Part shown: piece after piece, positions 17,166 to 26,414 of the stretch | Layout of the letters: each line of letters begins with the position of its first letter | How positions within the stretch are numbered: position 1 is the first letter of the stretch | Source: Rhodovulum strictum | Lineage (GTDB): Bacteria; Pseudomonadota; Alphaproteobacteria; Rhodobacterales; Rhodobacteraceae | Direction: 5' to 3' | DNA: 40,114 nucleotides | Assembly: GCF_009649175.1 (NCBI RefSeq) | Contig: NZ_WJPO01000033.1 | Span: forward strand, 1 to 40,114 | Program-made: the position numbers and the translations under genes | Notes under the pieces: generated by a model | Databases searched by the model: none | What the model saw: only the letters and a program-made list of their open reading frames with translations | Told to the model about the DNA's origin: nothing

Positions 17166-19754
17166 TCAAGAGCGAGCGGCCAGCGGCTGTCCGCCCCCGG
17201 TCTGGTGGCTGACCCGGGCCTGATCGCTCAGGGCGAGTTGCGCGGCCGCAAGCCGAGCGACAGGCACACGGAACGGCGAGCACGAGACATAATCGAACCC
17301 CGCCGCGCGGCAGAAGGCGATGGATTCGGCATTGCCGCCATGCTCGCCACAGATCGACAAGGTGACTTCGGGCCGGGCTTGCCGCCCGCGTTCTGCACCG
17401 ATGCGCAGCAGTTCGCCCACCCCGTCGGCATCGAGAATGTGGAACGGATCCTCGGCAAAGACGCCCTGCTTGACGTAAGAGCCCATGAACCGCCCCGCAT
17501 CGTCGCGCGACAGCCCATAGGTCATCTGCGTCAGGTCGTTCGTGCCGAAGCTGAGAAAGGCCGCATGCTGCACGATATCGCCCGCCCGCAGCGCCGCGCG
17601 CGGCGTCTCGACCATGACGCCCAGCCGATAGTCGAAATCGACCCCCCGCTCGGCGCGCACCGCAGCGGCCAGCGAATCGATCCGGGTCTTGACCAGCTCG
17701 ACCTCGCGCATCGCAGAGACCAGCGGGATCATGATCTCGGGCACCACCGGATCGCCCCTGCGGCTGGCCTCGATCGTGGCCTCGAAGATCGCGCGGGCCT
17801 GCATGTCGTAGATCTCGGGGATGGTGATACCCAGCCGCACCCCGCGCATCCCCAGCATCGGGTTGAACTCGCTCAGCGCCTGAACCCGGCGCTGCACATC
17901 CGGCACCGCCATACCCAGCACATCGGCCAGATCCTTCACGCCCTCGCGCGATTGCGGCAGGAATTCATGCAGCGGCGGGTCGAACAGCCGGATGCAGACC
18001 GGCAGCCCCTGCATGATCTCGAACAGCCGCTTGAAATCCGCCCGCTGCATCGGCAACAGCCGCGCCAGCACCGCGGCGCGATCCTGTGGCCGGTCGGCAA
18101 AGATCATCTCGTGCATGACCGTCAGCCGGTCAGCCTCGAAGAACATGTGCTCGGTGCGGCACAGCCCGATCCCCTCGGCCCCGAAGCGGCGCGCAGTCTG
18201 GGCATCGGCGGGCGTGTCGGCATTGGCCCGCACGCCGATATCGCAGGCTTCGCCCGCCCAGCGCATGAGCGCATGGAACGCATCGTCCAGCGCGGGTTCC
18301 AGCATCTTGACCCCGCCCAGCAGTACCTGCCCGCTGGTGCCGTCCAGCGTGATGACATCGCCCTCATGCAGCTTGTGGCCGCCCGCGGTAATCAGCACCC
18401 CGTCGCGCCGGTTCAGCCGCATGTCGGAAATGCCGACGACACAGGGCACCCCCAGCCCCCGCGCGATCACCGCGGCATGGCTGGTCATGCCGCCGCGTTC
18501 GGTCATCACGCCGACCGCCGCATGCATCCCGCGAATATCCTCGGGCGTGGTTTCGCGGCGCACCAGGATACAGGGCTCGCCGCGCGCCGCGCTGGCCTGC
18601 GCCGCGGCCGAACCAAAGACCAGCCGCCCCGTTGCCGCGCCCGGGCTGGCCGCAATGCCCTGCGCGATGACGTGGCGCGGGCCGGTCGGATCGACCTGGC
18701 TGTGCAGCAACTCGCTGACCGCGCGCGGTTCGATCCGGCACAGCGCGTCCTCGCGGGCGATGATCCCCTCATCGGCCAGCATCACCGCGATCCGCACCGC
18801 ACCGCGCGCGCTGCGCGGCACCCGCAGCGCATCCAGCACCCATAACCGGCCCGCCTCGACGGTGAAGTCGATCCGCATTTCCTCGCGCAGGTTCAGCCGA
18901 CAGCTTTCGCCATAGCGGCGCAGTTGCGCGATCAGGTCCGGGCAGCGGTCCTCCAGCGCCTCGCCGCGCGGATCGCGGGCAAGAAACAGCGCCCCCTCGC
19001 GGACCGAGATCGCATCGCGGCCCTGGCTTTGCGGCAGATAGCGGCCCGAGATCCGGCGCTGGCCCGTCGTACCGTCTACGAACTGGATCACGCCCGACCC
19101 GCTTTCGCCCGGCCCCACCCCCAGAATCATCGCCTGCACCAGCATGCCCAGCCCCGCCTCGGCCGGCGCGCCCTTGGCCTGGCGCAAGAGCCGTGCGGTC
19201 GTGCCCTCCCATGCGCGGGCCATCGAGCGCAGAACCTCCAGCAATTGCCGCCCCGGATCCTGCGGAAAGGGCTCGTCGGTTTCCTCGGCATAGGCGTCAA
19301 GCGCGGCGCGCAGCGCGTCCCGGGACGGCGCCTCGGGTTCGAACATGTCGGGGTCCAGCCGCGCGACATGCACCGAAAATGCCTGGATGAAGCGCAGGTA
19401 AAGCGCGTTCGCCGCCGTCTCGCCATGGCTGTCACACAGCGCGGCATGGCGGGTGTCATTCATCCCGATATTCAGGATCGAGGCCGGGCCGCCCCAGTCC
19501 TGATTGGGCGAACTTGGCCGTACCGAGACCAGCGGCGCCTTGCCGAACAGCGACAGAAGTGCAGCGGTGTCGGGCACATGGCCCTGCGCCAGCCGGTGAA
19601 CCGCGTCAAAGGACAGCGCCACCGTGCGCGGCACCGGCAGATCCATCCGCACCAGCCGTTGCAGGCATTTCGCCCGCGCACCGTGACGGTCGGCGGCGAT
19701 GTCAGCCGAGCGGGTTATCTCGGTAAAGTCAATGATCTCCGCGTCTTTCTGCAC
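17166..19754 (-). CDS. ppdK: Pyruvate phosphate dikinase-like PEP-utilising protein
   Basis: This 862-residue protein has the three-part layout of PPDK, which interconverts pyruvate, ATP and phosphate with PEP, AMP and pyrophosphate. The swivelling domain holds the phosphohistidine H426 in GGMTSHAAVIARG. The C-terminal barrel has GAEGIGLCRTEHMFF, LGMRGVRLGI, LSFGTNDLTQMTYG and the catalytic cysteine C802 in SICGEHGG. The N-terminal ATP-grasp third is divergent: where PPDK has a SGAR...MPGMMDT segment, this protein reads SVRPSSPNQDWGGPASILN. It starts with GTG. It lies downstream of glyS on the same strand, an arrangement I associate with Rhodobacteraceae. True dikinase activity is plausible but not certain. 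Confidence 0.7.
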   Translation of the reverse strand: MQKDAEIIDFTEITRSADIAADRHGARAKCLQRLVRMDLPVPRTVALSFDAVHRLAQGHVPDTAALLSLFGKAPLVSVRPSSPNQDWGGPASILNIGMNDTRHAALCDSHGETAANALYLRFIQAFSVHVARLDPDMFEPEAPSRDALRAALDAYAEETDEPFPQDPGRQLLEVLRSMARAWEGTTARLLRQAKGAPAEAGLGMLVQAMILGVGPGESGSGVIQFVDGTTGQRRISGRYLPQSQGRDAISVREGALFLARDPRGEALEDRCPDLIAQLRRYGESCRLNLREEMRIDFTVEAGRLWVLDALRVPRSARGAVRIAVMLADEGIIAREDALCRIEPRAVSELLHSQVDPTGPRHVIAQGIAASPGAATGRLVFGSAAAQASAARGEPCILVRRETTPEDIRGMHAAVGVMTERGGMTSHAAVIARGLGVPCVVGISDMRLNRRDGVLITAGGHKLHEGDVITLDGTSGQVLLGGVKMLEPALDDAFHALMRWAGEACDIGVRANADTPADAQTARRFGAEGIGLCRTEHMFFEADRLTVMHEMIFADRPQDRAAVLARLLPMQRADFKRLFEIMQGLPVCIRLFDPPLHEFLPQSREGVKDLADVLGMAVPDVQRRVQALSEFNPMLGMRGVRLGITIPEIYDMQARAIFEATIEASRRGDPVVPEIMIPLVSAMREVELVKTRIDSLAAAVRAERGVDFDYRLGVMVETPRAALRAGDIVQHAAFLSFGTNDLTQMTYGLSRDDAGRFMGSYVKQGVFAEDPFHILDADGVGELLRIGAERGRQARPEVTLSICGEHGGNAESIAFCRAAGFDYVSCSPFRVPVARLAAAQLALSDQARVSHQTGGGQPLAARS

Positions 19755-19826
19755 TGCAGCGCCCTTTTATCCCTTCGCAGCATACGCCCATCGGGGCCTG
19801 TGGCAAGCGAAGCTTGGCGCAGGGGC

Positions 19827-22043
19827 TCAGCCGCCCTCGATCCGGGTCAGATCGGCGACGGACAGGCAGGTGGCGCGGATGCGGTGCAGCAGGTTCAGCC
19901 GGTTGCGCCGCAGGATCGGGTTCTCGGCGTTGATCTGCACCGCCTCGAAGAACGCGTCGATCGGCCCGCGCAGACTGGCCATCGCGGCCATGGCGGCGGC
20001 GAAATCCTCGGCGCCCATCGCGGGGCCGATTGCGGCCTCGGCGGCATCGAGCGCGGCGAACAGCGCCGTTTCGGCCGGATCCTCGGCGAATTTCGGATCG
20101 GCGCCAAAGGAGTATTCCACCCCGTCCTTCGCCTCGGCCTGGGTCAGGATGTTGTTCGCCCGCCGGAACCCCTGGACAAGGTTTTCGCCATCCTCGGTCC
20201 TGAGAACCGCATTCAGCGCCTCGGCCCGGCGAACCAGCAGCGTCAGGTCGTCATTGCCCGGCATCGACAGGCAGGCGTCGATCACATCGTGGCGGATGCC
20301 CTGGTCTTTCAGGAACACCTTGAGGCGGTCGTGGAAGAAGGCGAGGAGGTCGGAAGTCTTCTCAGTAGCTTCGGCGCGCCAGAACTCAGCCTTTTGGTAG
20401 TCGCCGCCACCGAAGCCTCCACCGGAAAGCATCACAAAGAACTCAATCAGAAAATCCGTTTGACCTCCAAAACCATAGCCATCGCCGTTTCGACCTTCAC
20501 CACTTCTAACAACGTGCGAACGCATAAGGTGGCCCAACCCCATCTCACTTAGGCTCATTCGCACCCCATTCCCCAGCACCAGCCGGATCACCCCCAGCGC
20601 CGCGCGCCTCAGCGCGAAGGGGTCCTTCGACCCCGTGGGTTTCTCGTCGATAGCCCAGAAGCCGGTGAGGGTGTCCAGTTTGTCGGCCAGCGCCACGGCG
20701 ACGGAGACCGGCTCGGTGGGCACGTCGTCGGAGGGGCCGAGGGGGGAGTAGTGGTCGCGGGCGGCGTTGGCCACGGCGTCGCCAAGGCCCGCCTCAAGGG
20801 CGTAGTAGCGGCCCATCGTGCCCTGCAATTCGGGAAACTCGTAGACCATGGACGACGCCAGATCCAGCTTGGCCACCCGCGCGGCCTGTGCCGCCAGATC
20901 GGGATCGGCGCCGACCAGCGGCTCGATCTCGCTTGCCAGCGCCTCGATCCGGGCGATGCGGTCGGCCTGGCTGCCCAGCTTGTTGTGGAACGTGACCTGG
21001 CCCAGCGCCGCGCGCCATTCCTCCATCCCCGCACGGGCCACGGCAAGGTCGTTTCCCCAGAAAAACGCCGCATCCGACAGCCGCGCGGCCAGCACTTTTC
21101 CGTTCCCATGCAGGATGGTTTCGCCATTATCGGGCGTTTCGCGGTTCGCGACTGTCACAAATCGAACAATCCGGCCCGTTCCGGGGTCGCGCACCGAAAA
21201 GAACTTCTGATGCTCCTTCATCGAGGTCTGCAACACCTCGGCCGGCAGGCTCAGGAACTCCTCGCGGATCGCGCCCATCAGCACGACAGGCCATTCCACC
21301 AGCCCCGCCACCTCGGCCAGCAAGCCGCGATCCTCGACCAGTTCCAGCCCCTGGGCAAAGGCGGCATTGGTGGCCTCGTGCCAGATATGCGCGGCGCGCT
21401 CGTCCTGATCCAGCATCACGAAACCGCGTTTCAGCTTGGCCTGATAATCCTCGATCCCCGTCACCCGGAACGGTTCGGGCGCCATGAAACGGTGGCCGCG
21501 GGTCACATCGCCCGCGCGGATCCCGTCCACCTCCAGCGGCACGATCTCGGCCCCTGCCTCGTCACTCAGGATGCACAGGATCGACTGCAAGGGTCGCACC
21601 CAGCGCAAGCTGCCCGTGCCCCAGCGCATCGACTTGGGCCAGGGGAAGCTGCGGATCGTCGCCTCCAGCACCTCGGCCACGATCTCGGGCGCGGGGCGGC
21701 CGGGTTTTTCCAGGATCGCGACCCAGACCTGCCCCTTCTTGTCGTCACGCGCCTGCAACTGCTCGCGGCTCAACCCGGTCGAGCGCAGGAACCCCTCCAG
21801 CGCCTGCTCGGGCGCGTCGGTGCGCGGGCCCTTGCGTTCCTCGCGCAGATCGGGGCTGCGCGCCGTCAGCCCCTCGACCGCCAGCGTCAGCCGCCGGGGC
21901 GTCGACCAGGCCCGGGCGGCGGCATAGGTCAGCCCCGCCTCGACCAGCCCGTTCGTCACCCGCTCGCGCAGCGCGTCGCGCGCACCGGCCTGCATGCGCG
22001 CGGGAATTTCCTCGGAAAACAGTTCGATCAGCAGATCGGGCAT
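19827..22043 (-). CDS. glyS: Glycyl-tRNA synthetase beta subunit
   Basis: GlyS is the tRNA-binding subunit of the bacterial alpha2-beta2 glycyl-tRNA synthetase. The 738-residue protein opens with LLIELFSEEIPARMQ and carries the HD-like and anticodon-binding regions, ending in DAFFEAVQIN and RRNRLNLLHRIR. It is longer than the roughly 690-700 residues I expect. An extra stretch of about 40 residues, within residues 497-565 (about 20349-20555), is Gly- and Ser-rich (SGEGRNGDGYGFGG) and encoded by DNA of visibly lower G+C. The reading frame stays open through it. glyQ lies 9 bases upstream, so the two subunits are translated from one mRNA. Confidence 0.93.
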   Translation of the reverse strand: MPDLLIELFSEEIPARMQAGARDALRERVTNGLVEAGLTYAAARAWSTPRRLTLAVEGLTARSPDLREERKGPRTDAPEQALEGFLRSTGLSREQLQARDDKKGQVWVAILEKPGRPAPEIVAEVLEATIRSFPWPKSMRWGTGSLRWVRPLQSILCILSDEAGAEIVPLEVDGIRAGDVTRGHRFMAPEPFRVTGIEDYQAKLKRGFVMLDQDERAAHIWHEATNAAFAQGLELVEDRGLLAEVAGLVEWPVVLMGAIREEFLSLPAEVLQTSMKEHQKFFSVRDPGTGRIVRFVTVANRETPDNGETILHGNGKVLAARLSDAAFFWGNDLAVARAGMEEWRAALGQVTFHNKLGSQADRIARIEALASEIEPLVGADPDLAAQAARVAKLDLASSMVYEFPELQGTMGRYYALEAGLGDAVANAARDHYSPLGPSDDVPTEPVSVAVALADKLDTLTGFWAIDEKPTGSKDPFALRRAALGVIRLVLGNGVRMSLSEMGLGHLMRSHVVRSGEGRNGDGYGFGGQTDFLIEFFVMLSGGGFGGGDYQKAEFWRAEATEKTSDLLAFFHDRLKVFLKDQGIRHDVIDACLSMPGNDDLTLLVRRAEALNAVLRTEDGENLVQGFRRANNILTQAEAKDGVEYSFGADPKFAEDPAETALFAALDAAEAAIGPAMGAEDFAAAMAAMASLRGPIDAFFEAVQINAENPILRRNRLNLLHRIRATCLSVADLTRIEGG

Positions 22044-22052
22044 GGGCTGTCC

Positions 22053-22997
22053 CTACTCGGCCGCGGCCGGCGCGTCGCCCGTCCAGCCCCCGGCATTGGT
22101 CTCGACAAAGGCATCGGCGCAGCGTTTCGCCAGCGCGCGCACCCGCCCGATATAGGCCTGCCGCTCGGTCGGCGAGATCACGCCGCGCGCATCCAGCAGG
22201 TTGAAGAAATGGCTGGCCTTGATGCACTGGTCATAGGCCGGATGCACCATGATGATCCGCTTGCCCGAGCGCGGATCAAGCTGCGGATGGTCCAGGATAC
22301 GCCCGCATTCCGCCTCGGCCGCCTCGAAGAAATGCAGCAGTTTCGCGGTATCGGCCACGTCGAAATTCCAGCGCGAATATTCCTCTTCGGTCTGACGGAA
22401 CACGTCACCGTATTTCAGCGGGATCGGCGCGTCGGGATCGTTGAAGGGCATGTCCATCACATGGTCGATGCCCAGCACATACATCGCCAGCCGTTCCAGC
22501 CCATAGGTAAGCTCGCCCGAAACGGGGCGGCAATCATGCCCGCCGACCTGCTGGAAATAGGTGAACTGGCTGACCTCCATCCCGTCGCACCAGACCTCCC
22601 AGCCCAGGCCCCAGGCGCCCAGCGTCGGGCTTTCCCAATCATCCTCGACAAACCGGATGTCGTGATAGTCGAAGTCGATCCCGATGGCGGCGAGCGAGCC
22701 GAGATACAGGTCTTGCAGATCGGGGGGGCTGGGTTTGATCAGCACCTGGTACTGGTAATAGTGCTGCAAGCGGTTCGGGTTCTCGCCATAGCGCCCGTCG
22801 GTCGGCCGACGCGAGGGCTGGACATAGGCCGCGGCCCAGGGGCGGCTGCCCAGCGCGCGCAGCGTGGTCGCCGGGTGAAAGGTGCCCGCGCCCACCTCCA
22901 TGTCATAGGGTTGCAGGATGGCGCAGCCCTTGGCCGCCCAGTAATCCTGAAGCCGCAGGATGATCTCCTGGAAACTGCGCGGTTTGCCGTCGCTCAT
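22053..22997 (-). CDS. glyQ: Glycyl-tRNA synthetase alpha subunit
   Basis: GlyQ holds the class II catalytic site that activates glycine and charges tRNA-Gly together with GlyS. The 314-residue protein shows the strongly conserved opening [18 protein letters not shown], then [20 protein letters not shown], the [19 protein letters not shown] motif and the [11 protein letters not shown] strand. The start at 22997 ([10 protein letters not shown]) agrees with relatives; an upstream ATG would add a non-conserved lead. glyS follows after 9 bases, without the extra small gene that sometimes separates the pair in related bacteria. A 162-bp divergent gap separates it from the exported SPOR-domain protein. 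Confidence 0.96.
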   Translation of the reverse strand: MSDGKPRSFQEIILRLQDYWAAKGCAILQPYDMEVGAGTFHPATTLRALGSRPWAAAYVQPSRRPTDGRYGENPNRLQHYYQYQVLIKPSPPDLQDLYLGSLAAIGIDFDYHDIRFVEDDWESPTLGAWGLGWEVWCDGMEVSQFTYFQQVGGHDCRPVSGELTYGLERLAMYVLGIDHVMDMPFNDPDAPIPLKYGDVFRQTEEEYSRWNFDVADTAKLLHFFEAAEAECGRILDHPQLDPRSGKRIIMVHPAYDQCIKASHFFNLLDARGVISPTERQAYIGRVRALAKRCADAFVETNAGGWTGDAPAAAE

Positions 22998-23159
22998 GGC
23001 GCATGGGCCCCTTTGCCGGTGAAGACGGGGTCTCAATAGGCAACAGGTGCAACAGGGTCAATCGAACCTGCGCGCCTGACAGAGGTTTGTCGTGCATCGC
23101 CCGGCGGCTTTGCTAGGGTCTCGGGGCGATTCGCACCCGTGGGTTGAACCTGGGGACAT

Positions 23160-24914
23160 ATGGAGTTTCCAAGACTTATGACGAGACTTGCCGCCGTTCT
23201 GATCCTGCTGATCGCCGCCGCCCTGCCCGCCGCCGCGCAAGAGCGCGTCTGGGTCCAGATCGAGGCCCACCCCACGCTGAACGAGGCCGAGGACCGCGCC
23301 CGGACCTATGCGGGGAATTTCGGCAATGTGGGTGCGTTCCGGCTGGCCTCGGGCTGGTACGGGATCGCGCTGGGTCCCTATGACCGGGCCGAGGCCGAGG
23401 CGGCGCTGCGCCAGTTGCGCGGTGGCGGGTCGATCCCGCGCGACAGTTTCGTGTCGGACGGGGGCGATTTCCGTCAGCAGATCTGGCCCGTGGGCGCCGC
23501 GCTGGACAGCCCCGCCCCGCAGCCCCCCGCCGAGCCCGCTGCCGCACCTGTCCCGGCCGAGCCCCCGGCGCAGACCACGCTGCCCGACGAAACCCGGGCC
23601 GAGGCGCTGCAAGCCGAACGCACTCTGGAACGCGAAGACCGCGCACTGATCCAGACGGCGCTGCAATGGAAGGGCCACTACAATCAGGCGATCGACGCCT
23701 CGTTCGGGCCGGGCACGCGCAACGCCATGGCCGCCTGGCAGACCGCCGAGGGGCACGAGCCGACGGGCGTTATGACCACGCGCCAGCGCGCCGACCTGAT
23801 CGCCGCCTATCAGGCCGAGACCGGGCGGCTGGGCATGGCCGCGCTTGACGAACGCGAGGCGGGCATCCGGATCGAGATGCCGCTGGGGCTGGTCGAATTC
23901 GACCGCTACGAACCGCCCTTCGTCCATTTCGGCCCGCGCGGCGACAGCGGGGTGCGGGTGCTGCTGATCAGCCAGCGCGGCGATCAGGCGACGCTGTACG
24001 GACTGTATGACATCATGCAATCGCTTGAAATCGTGCCGCTTTCGGGTACGCGCGAACGCGATGCCGCGTCCTTTACGCTGACCGGCCAGAACGCCCGCCT
24101 GCAATCCTACACCTATGCGCGGCTGATCGGCGGGGCGGTCAAGGGGTTTGCGCTGGTCTGGCCCGCGGCCGAGGATGAACGGCTGATGATGCGCGCCGCG
24201 ATGACCATGCGTGAAACGCTGGAATCGGTGCCCAATGCCGCACTCGACCAGACCATGGGCGAGGCCAGCCCGGAGCAGCGCGCCGACATGCTGGCGGGGC
24301 TGGAAATCCGCAAGCCCGACGAAACCCATTCGGGCTTCTTCGTGGATGCGAGGGGCACGGTTCTGACCGCCGTGAAGGGGCTTGAGGGCTGCAACCGCAT
24401 CACCATCGGCCATGATGTCGAGATGCGCCTGACGGCCAGCGAGTCCGCGCTGGGCCTTGCCGTGTTGAAACCCACCGTGGCGCTGGCGCCGATCGAATAT
24501 GCCAGCTTCCAGGCAAGGGTGCCGCGGCTGAGGTCAGAGGTCGCGGTGGCGGGCTTTTCCTATGGCGAGGTACTGGACCTGCCGGTGCTGACCAATGGCA
24601 CGCTGGCCGATCTGCGCGGGCTGAACGGCGAGGACGGCATCGCGCGGCTGGAAATCGAGGCGCTGCCCGGCGATACCGGCGGGCCGGTCTTCGACGCAGC
24701 GGGCGCGGTGCTGGGTGTTCTGCTGGCCCCCGCCGAAGGGGCGCGGCAACTGCCCGCCAATGTGCGCTATCTGGCCGATGTCGCCTCAGTCGGCGCCTTC
24801 CTGTCGGGCAACGGCATCGAGATGCGCGCCTCCGAGTCCGAGGGCGCGCTGCCGCCTGCGGTGCTGAACCGGCGCGCGGCGGACATGACGGTGCCCGTAT
24901 CCTGCTGGAACTAG
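23160..24914 (+). CDS. Exported SPOR / peptidoglycan-binding protein with a degenerate trypsin-like domain
   Basis: This 584-residue protein has a signal peptide (about 1-27, ending AAA-QE), a SPOR-like domain (about 28-105), a Pro/Ala-rich linker, a peptidoglycan-binding helical repeat (about 155-215, FGPGTRNAMAAWQ) and a C-terminal domain from about 385 with the outline of a trypsin-like protease (FFVDARGTVLTAV ... PGDTGGPVFDAAGAVLGVL). The catalytic residues look lost: Thr506 replaces the serine of GDSGGP, and the expected histidine after the GxVLT strand is absent. It is therefore probably a cell-wall-bound binding or scaffold protein rather than a protease. A start at 23178 (MTRLAAVL) is equally plausible. 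It ends 6 bases from the convergent trkH. Confidence 0.7.
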   Translation: MEFPRLMTRLAAVLILLIAAALPAAAQERVWVQIEAHPTLNEAEDRARTYAGNFGNVGAFRLASGWYGIALGPYDRAEAEAALRQLRGGGSIPRDSFVSDGGDFRQQIWPVGAALDSPAPQPPAEPAAAPVPAEPPAQTTLPDETRAEALQAERTLEREDRALIQTALQWKGHYNQAIDASFGPGTRNAMAAWQTAEGHEPTGVMTTRQRADLIAAYQAETGRLGMAALDEREAGIRIEMPLGLVEFDRYEPPFVHFGPRGDSGVRVLLISQRGDQATLYGLYDIMQSLEIVPLSGTRERDAASFTLTGQNARLQSYTYARLIGGAVKGFALVWPAAEDERLMMRAAMTMRETLESVPNAALDQTMGEASPEQRADMLAGLEIRKPDETHSGFFVDARGTVLTAVKGLEGCNRITIGHDVEMRLTASESALGLAVLKPTVALAPIEYASFQARVPRLRSEVAVAGFSYGEVLDLPVLTNGTLADLRGLNGEDGIARLEIEALPGDTGGPVFDAAGAVLGVLLAPAEGARQLPANVRYLADVASVGAFLSGNGIEMRASESEGALPPAVLNRRAADMTVPVSCWN

Positions 24915-24920
24915 GGGGTA

Positions 24921-26369
24921 TCAGGCGCGCCAGAACTGCGTGGTCAGGATCGCGAAGACCACCAGCAATTCCAGCCGCCCGATCAGCATGGCCATCGACA
25001 GGATCCACTTCGCCGGATCGTTCAGCCCGGCGAAGTTGCCCGCGGGCCCGATATGCTCGCCCAGACCCGGCCCGATATTGGCCAGCGCCGTCGCCGCCCC
25101 CGACAGCGCGGTGGTCGCATCCAGCCCCGTCGCGCTCAGCAGCACCGATGTCAGCCCCAGCGTGACCACGAAGAACACGAAGAACGACATCACCGAGGAC
25201 AGCACCTCGTCATCCACCGGCCGCCCGTCGAAACGCGGCTGGAACACCCCGTGCGGGGCGTAGATCTCCTTGATCCGCACCCGGATCGCCGAGAACAGGA
25301 TCTGGTAGCGGAAGACCTTGACCGAACAGGCTGTCGAGGCCGAGCACCCACCGATCAACCCGATGAAAAAGAACGCGATCATCGGGAATGACCCCCAGAG
25401 CTGGTAATCGGTGCTGGCATAGCCCGTTCCCGAGATGATCGAGACGACATTGAACATGCCCTCGCGGAACGCGTGTTCGGCATTGTCCGCGTTCACCAGG
25501 ACACGGTAGCCCGCCATCAGCAGCACAAGCCCGAAGATCAGGCTCAGATAGGTCCAGACCTGGCTGTCGCGCAGCAGCGGCCGGGCATGGCCCGCGACAA
25601 GCTGGACGTAACGCACGAAGGGCAGGCTGGCGAAGATCATGAACACGGACGCGACATATTCCGCCCCCCCCTGAAACGCCCCGAACGAGGCATCGCGGGT
25701 CGAGAAGCCGCCGGTCGACATCGTGGTAAGCGCGTGGTTCAGCGCGTCGAACGCACCCATCCCGGCCGCCCCATAGGCAAACCCGCAGGCCACCGTCAGC
25801 GCGACATAGATCCACGATATCTGCGAGGCGATCTGCGCCGCGCGCGGCAGCACCTTGCCCGAGGTCTCGAACGCCTCCGAGCGGAAGATCTGCATCCCCC
25901 CCACCCTGAGTTCCGGCAGAAAGGCCATCGCCACGACGATGATCCCGATACCGCCGAACCATTGCAGCATCGAGCGCCACAGAAGCGTTCCACGCGGCAA
26001 ATCGTCGAGCCCGGAAAAGACCGTCGAGCCGGTGGTGGTCATGCCCGACATCGCCTCGAAAAAGGCATCCACCGGCCGGGCATCGGGCAGGCCCAGCACG
26101 AAGGGCAGCGCGGCAAAGACCGGCAGAACCAGCCACACCCCCGACGTCAGCAAGAATATCTGTTGCAGTTTAAGCCGGTCGTCGGTCCCATTGGCGCAGG
26201 CCAGTGCCACCAACCCGCCCGCCAGCCCGGTAATGATCGCCGACTCGAGAAAGGCCCGCCAGTTCGGATTGCCCGCCGCCATGTCGACAGCCATGGGTAT
26301 CAGCATGGTCGCGCCCAGAATGGCGACCAGCAGGCCGATCACATATCCGACGGGACGCAGATCAAACAT
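24921..26369 (-). CDS. trkH: Trk-type potassium uptake membrane subunit
   Basis: TrkH forms the potassium-conducting pore of the Trk/Ktr system in the inner membrane and works with the cytoplasmic TrkA. The 482-residue protein shows four pore-loop repeats: MTTTGSTV, MSTGGFSTR, SGTGYASTD and GGCSASTACSVKVFR. The first three fit the selectivity-filter glycine pattern. The fourth differs from the enteric GGCSGSTAGG form, a variation I believe occurs in alphaproteobacteria. Helices flank each loop. No trkA is present in the window. It follows folE2 after 45 bases on the same strand. The ribosome site before the ATG at 26369 is weak. Confidence 0.88.
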   Translation of the reverse strand: MFDLRPVGYVIGLLVAILGATMLIPMAVDMAAGNPNWRAFLESAIITGLAGGLVALACANGTDDRLKLQQIFLLTSGVWLVLPVFAALPFVLGLPDARPVDAFFEAMSGMTTTGSTVFSGLDDLPRGTLLWRSMLQWFGGIGIIVVAMAFLPELRVGGMQIFRSEAFETSGKVLPRAAQIASQISWIYVALTVACGFAYGAAGMGAFDALNHALTTMSTGGFSTRDASFGAFQGGAEYVASVFMIFASLPFVRYVQLVAGHARPLLRDSQVWTYLSLIFGLVLLMAGYRVLVNADNAEHAFREGMFNVVSIISGTGYASTDYQLWGSFPMIAFFFIGLIGGCSASTACSVKVFRYQILFSAIRVRIKEIYAPHGVFQPRFDGRPVDDEVLSSVMSFFVFFVVTLGLTSVLLSATGLDATTALSGAATALANIGPGLGEHIGPAGNFAGLNDPAKWILSMAMLIGRLELLVVFAILTTQFWRA

Positions 26370-26414
26370 GACGCGCAGGCTTGGCCGGGCGCGCCGTGGC
26401 TGTCAAGCGGCGCC

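Noticed and set aside
20751-23039. Long plus-strand open frame over glyS and glyQ
   Set aside because: It is a composition shadow: the minus strand encodes two complete, motif-rich synthetase subunits with good starts and a 9-base gap.
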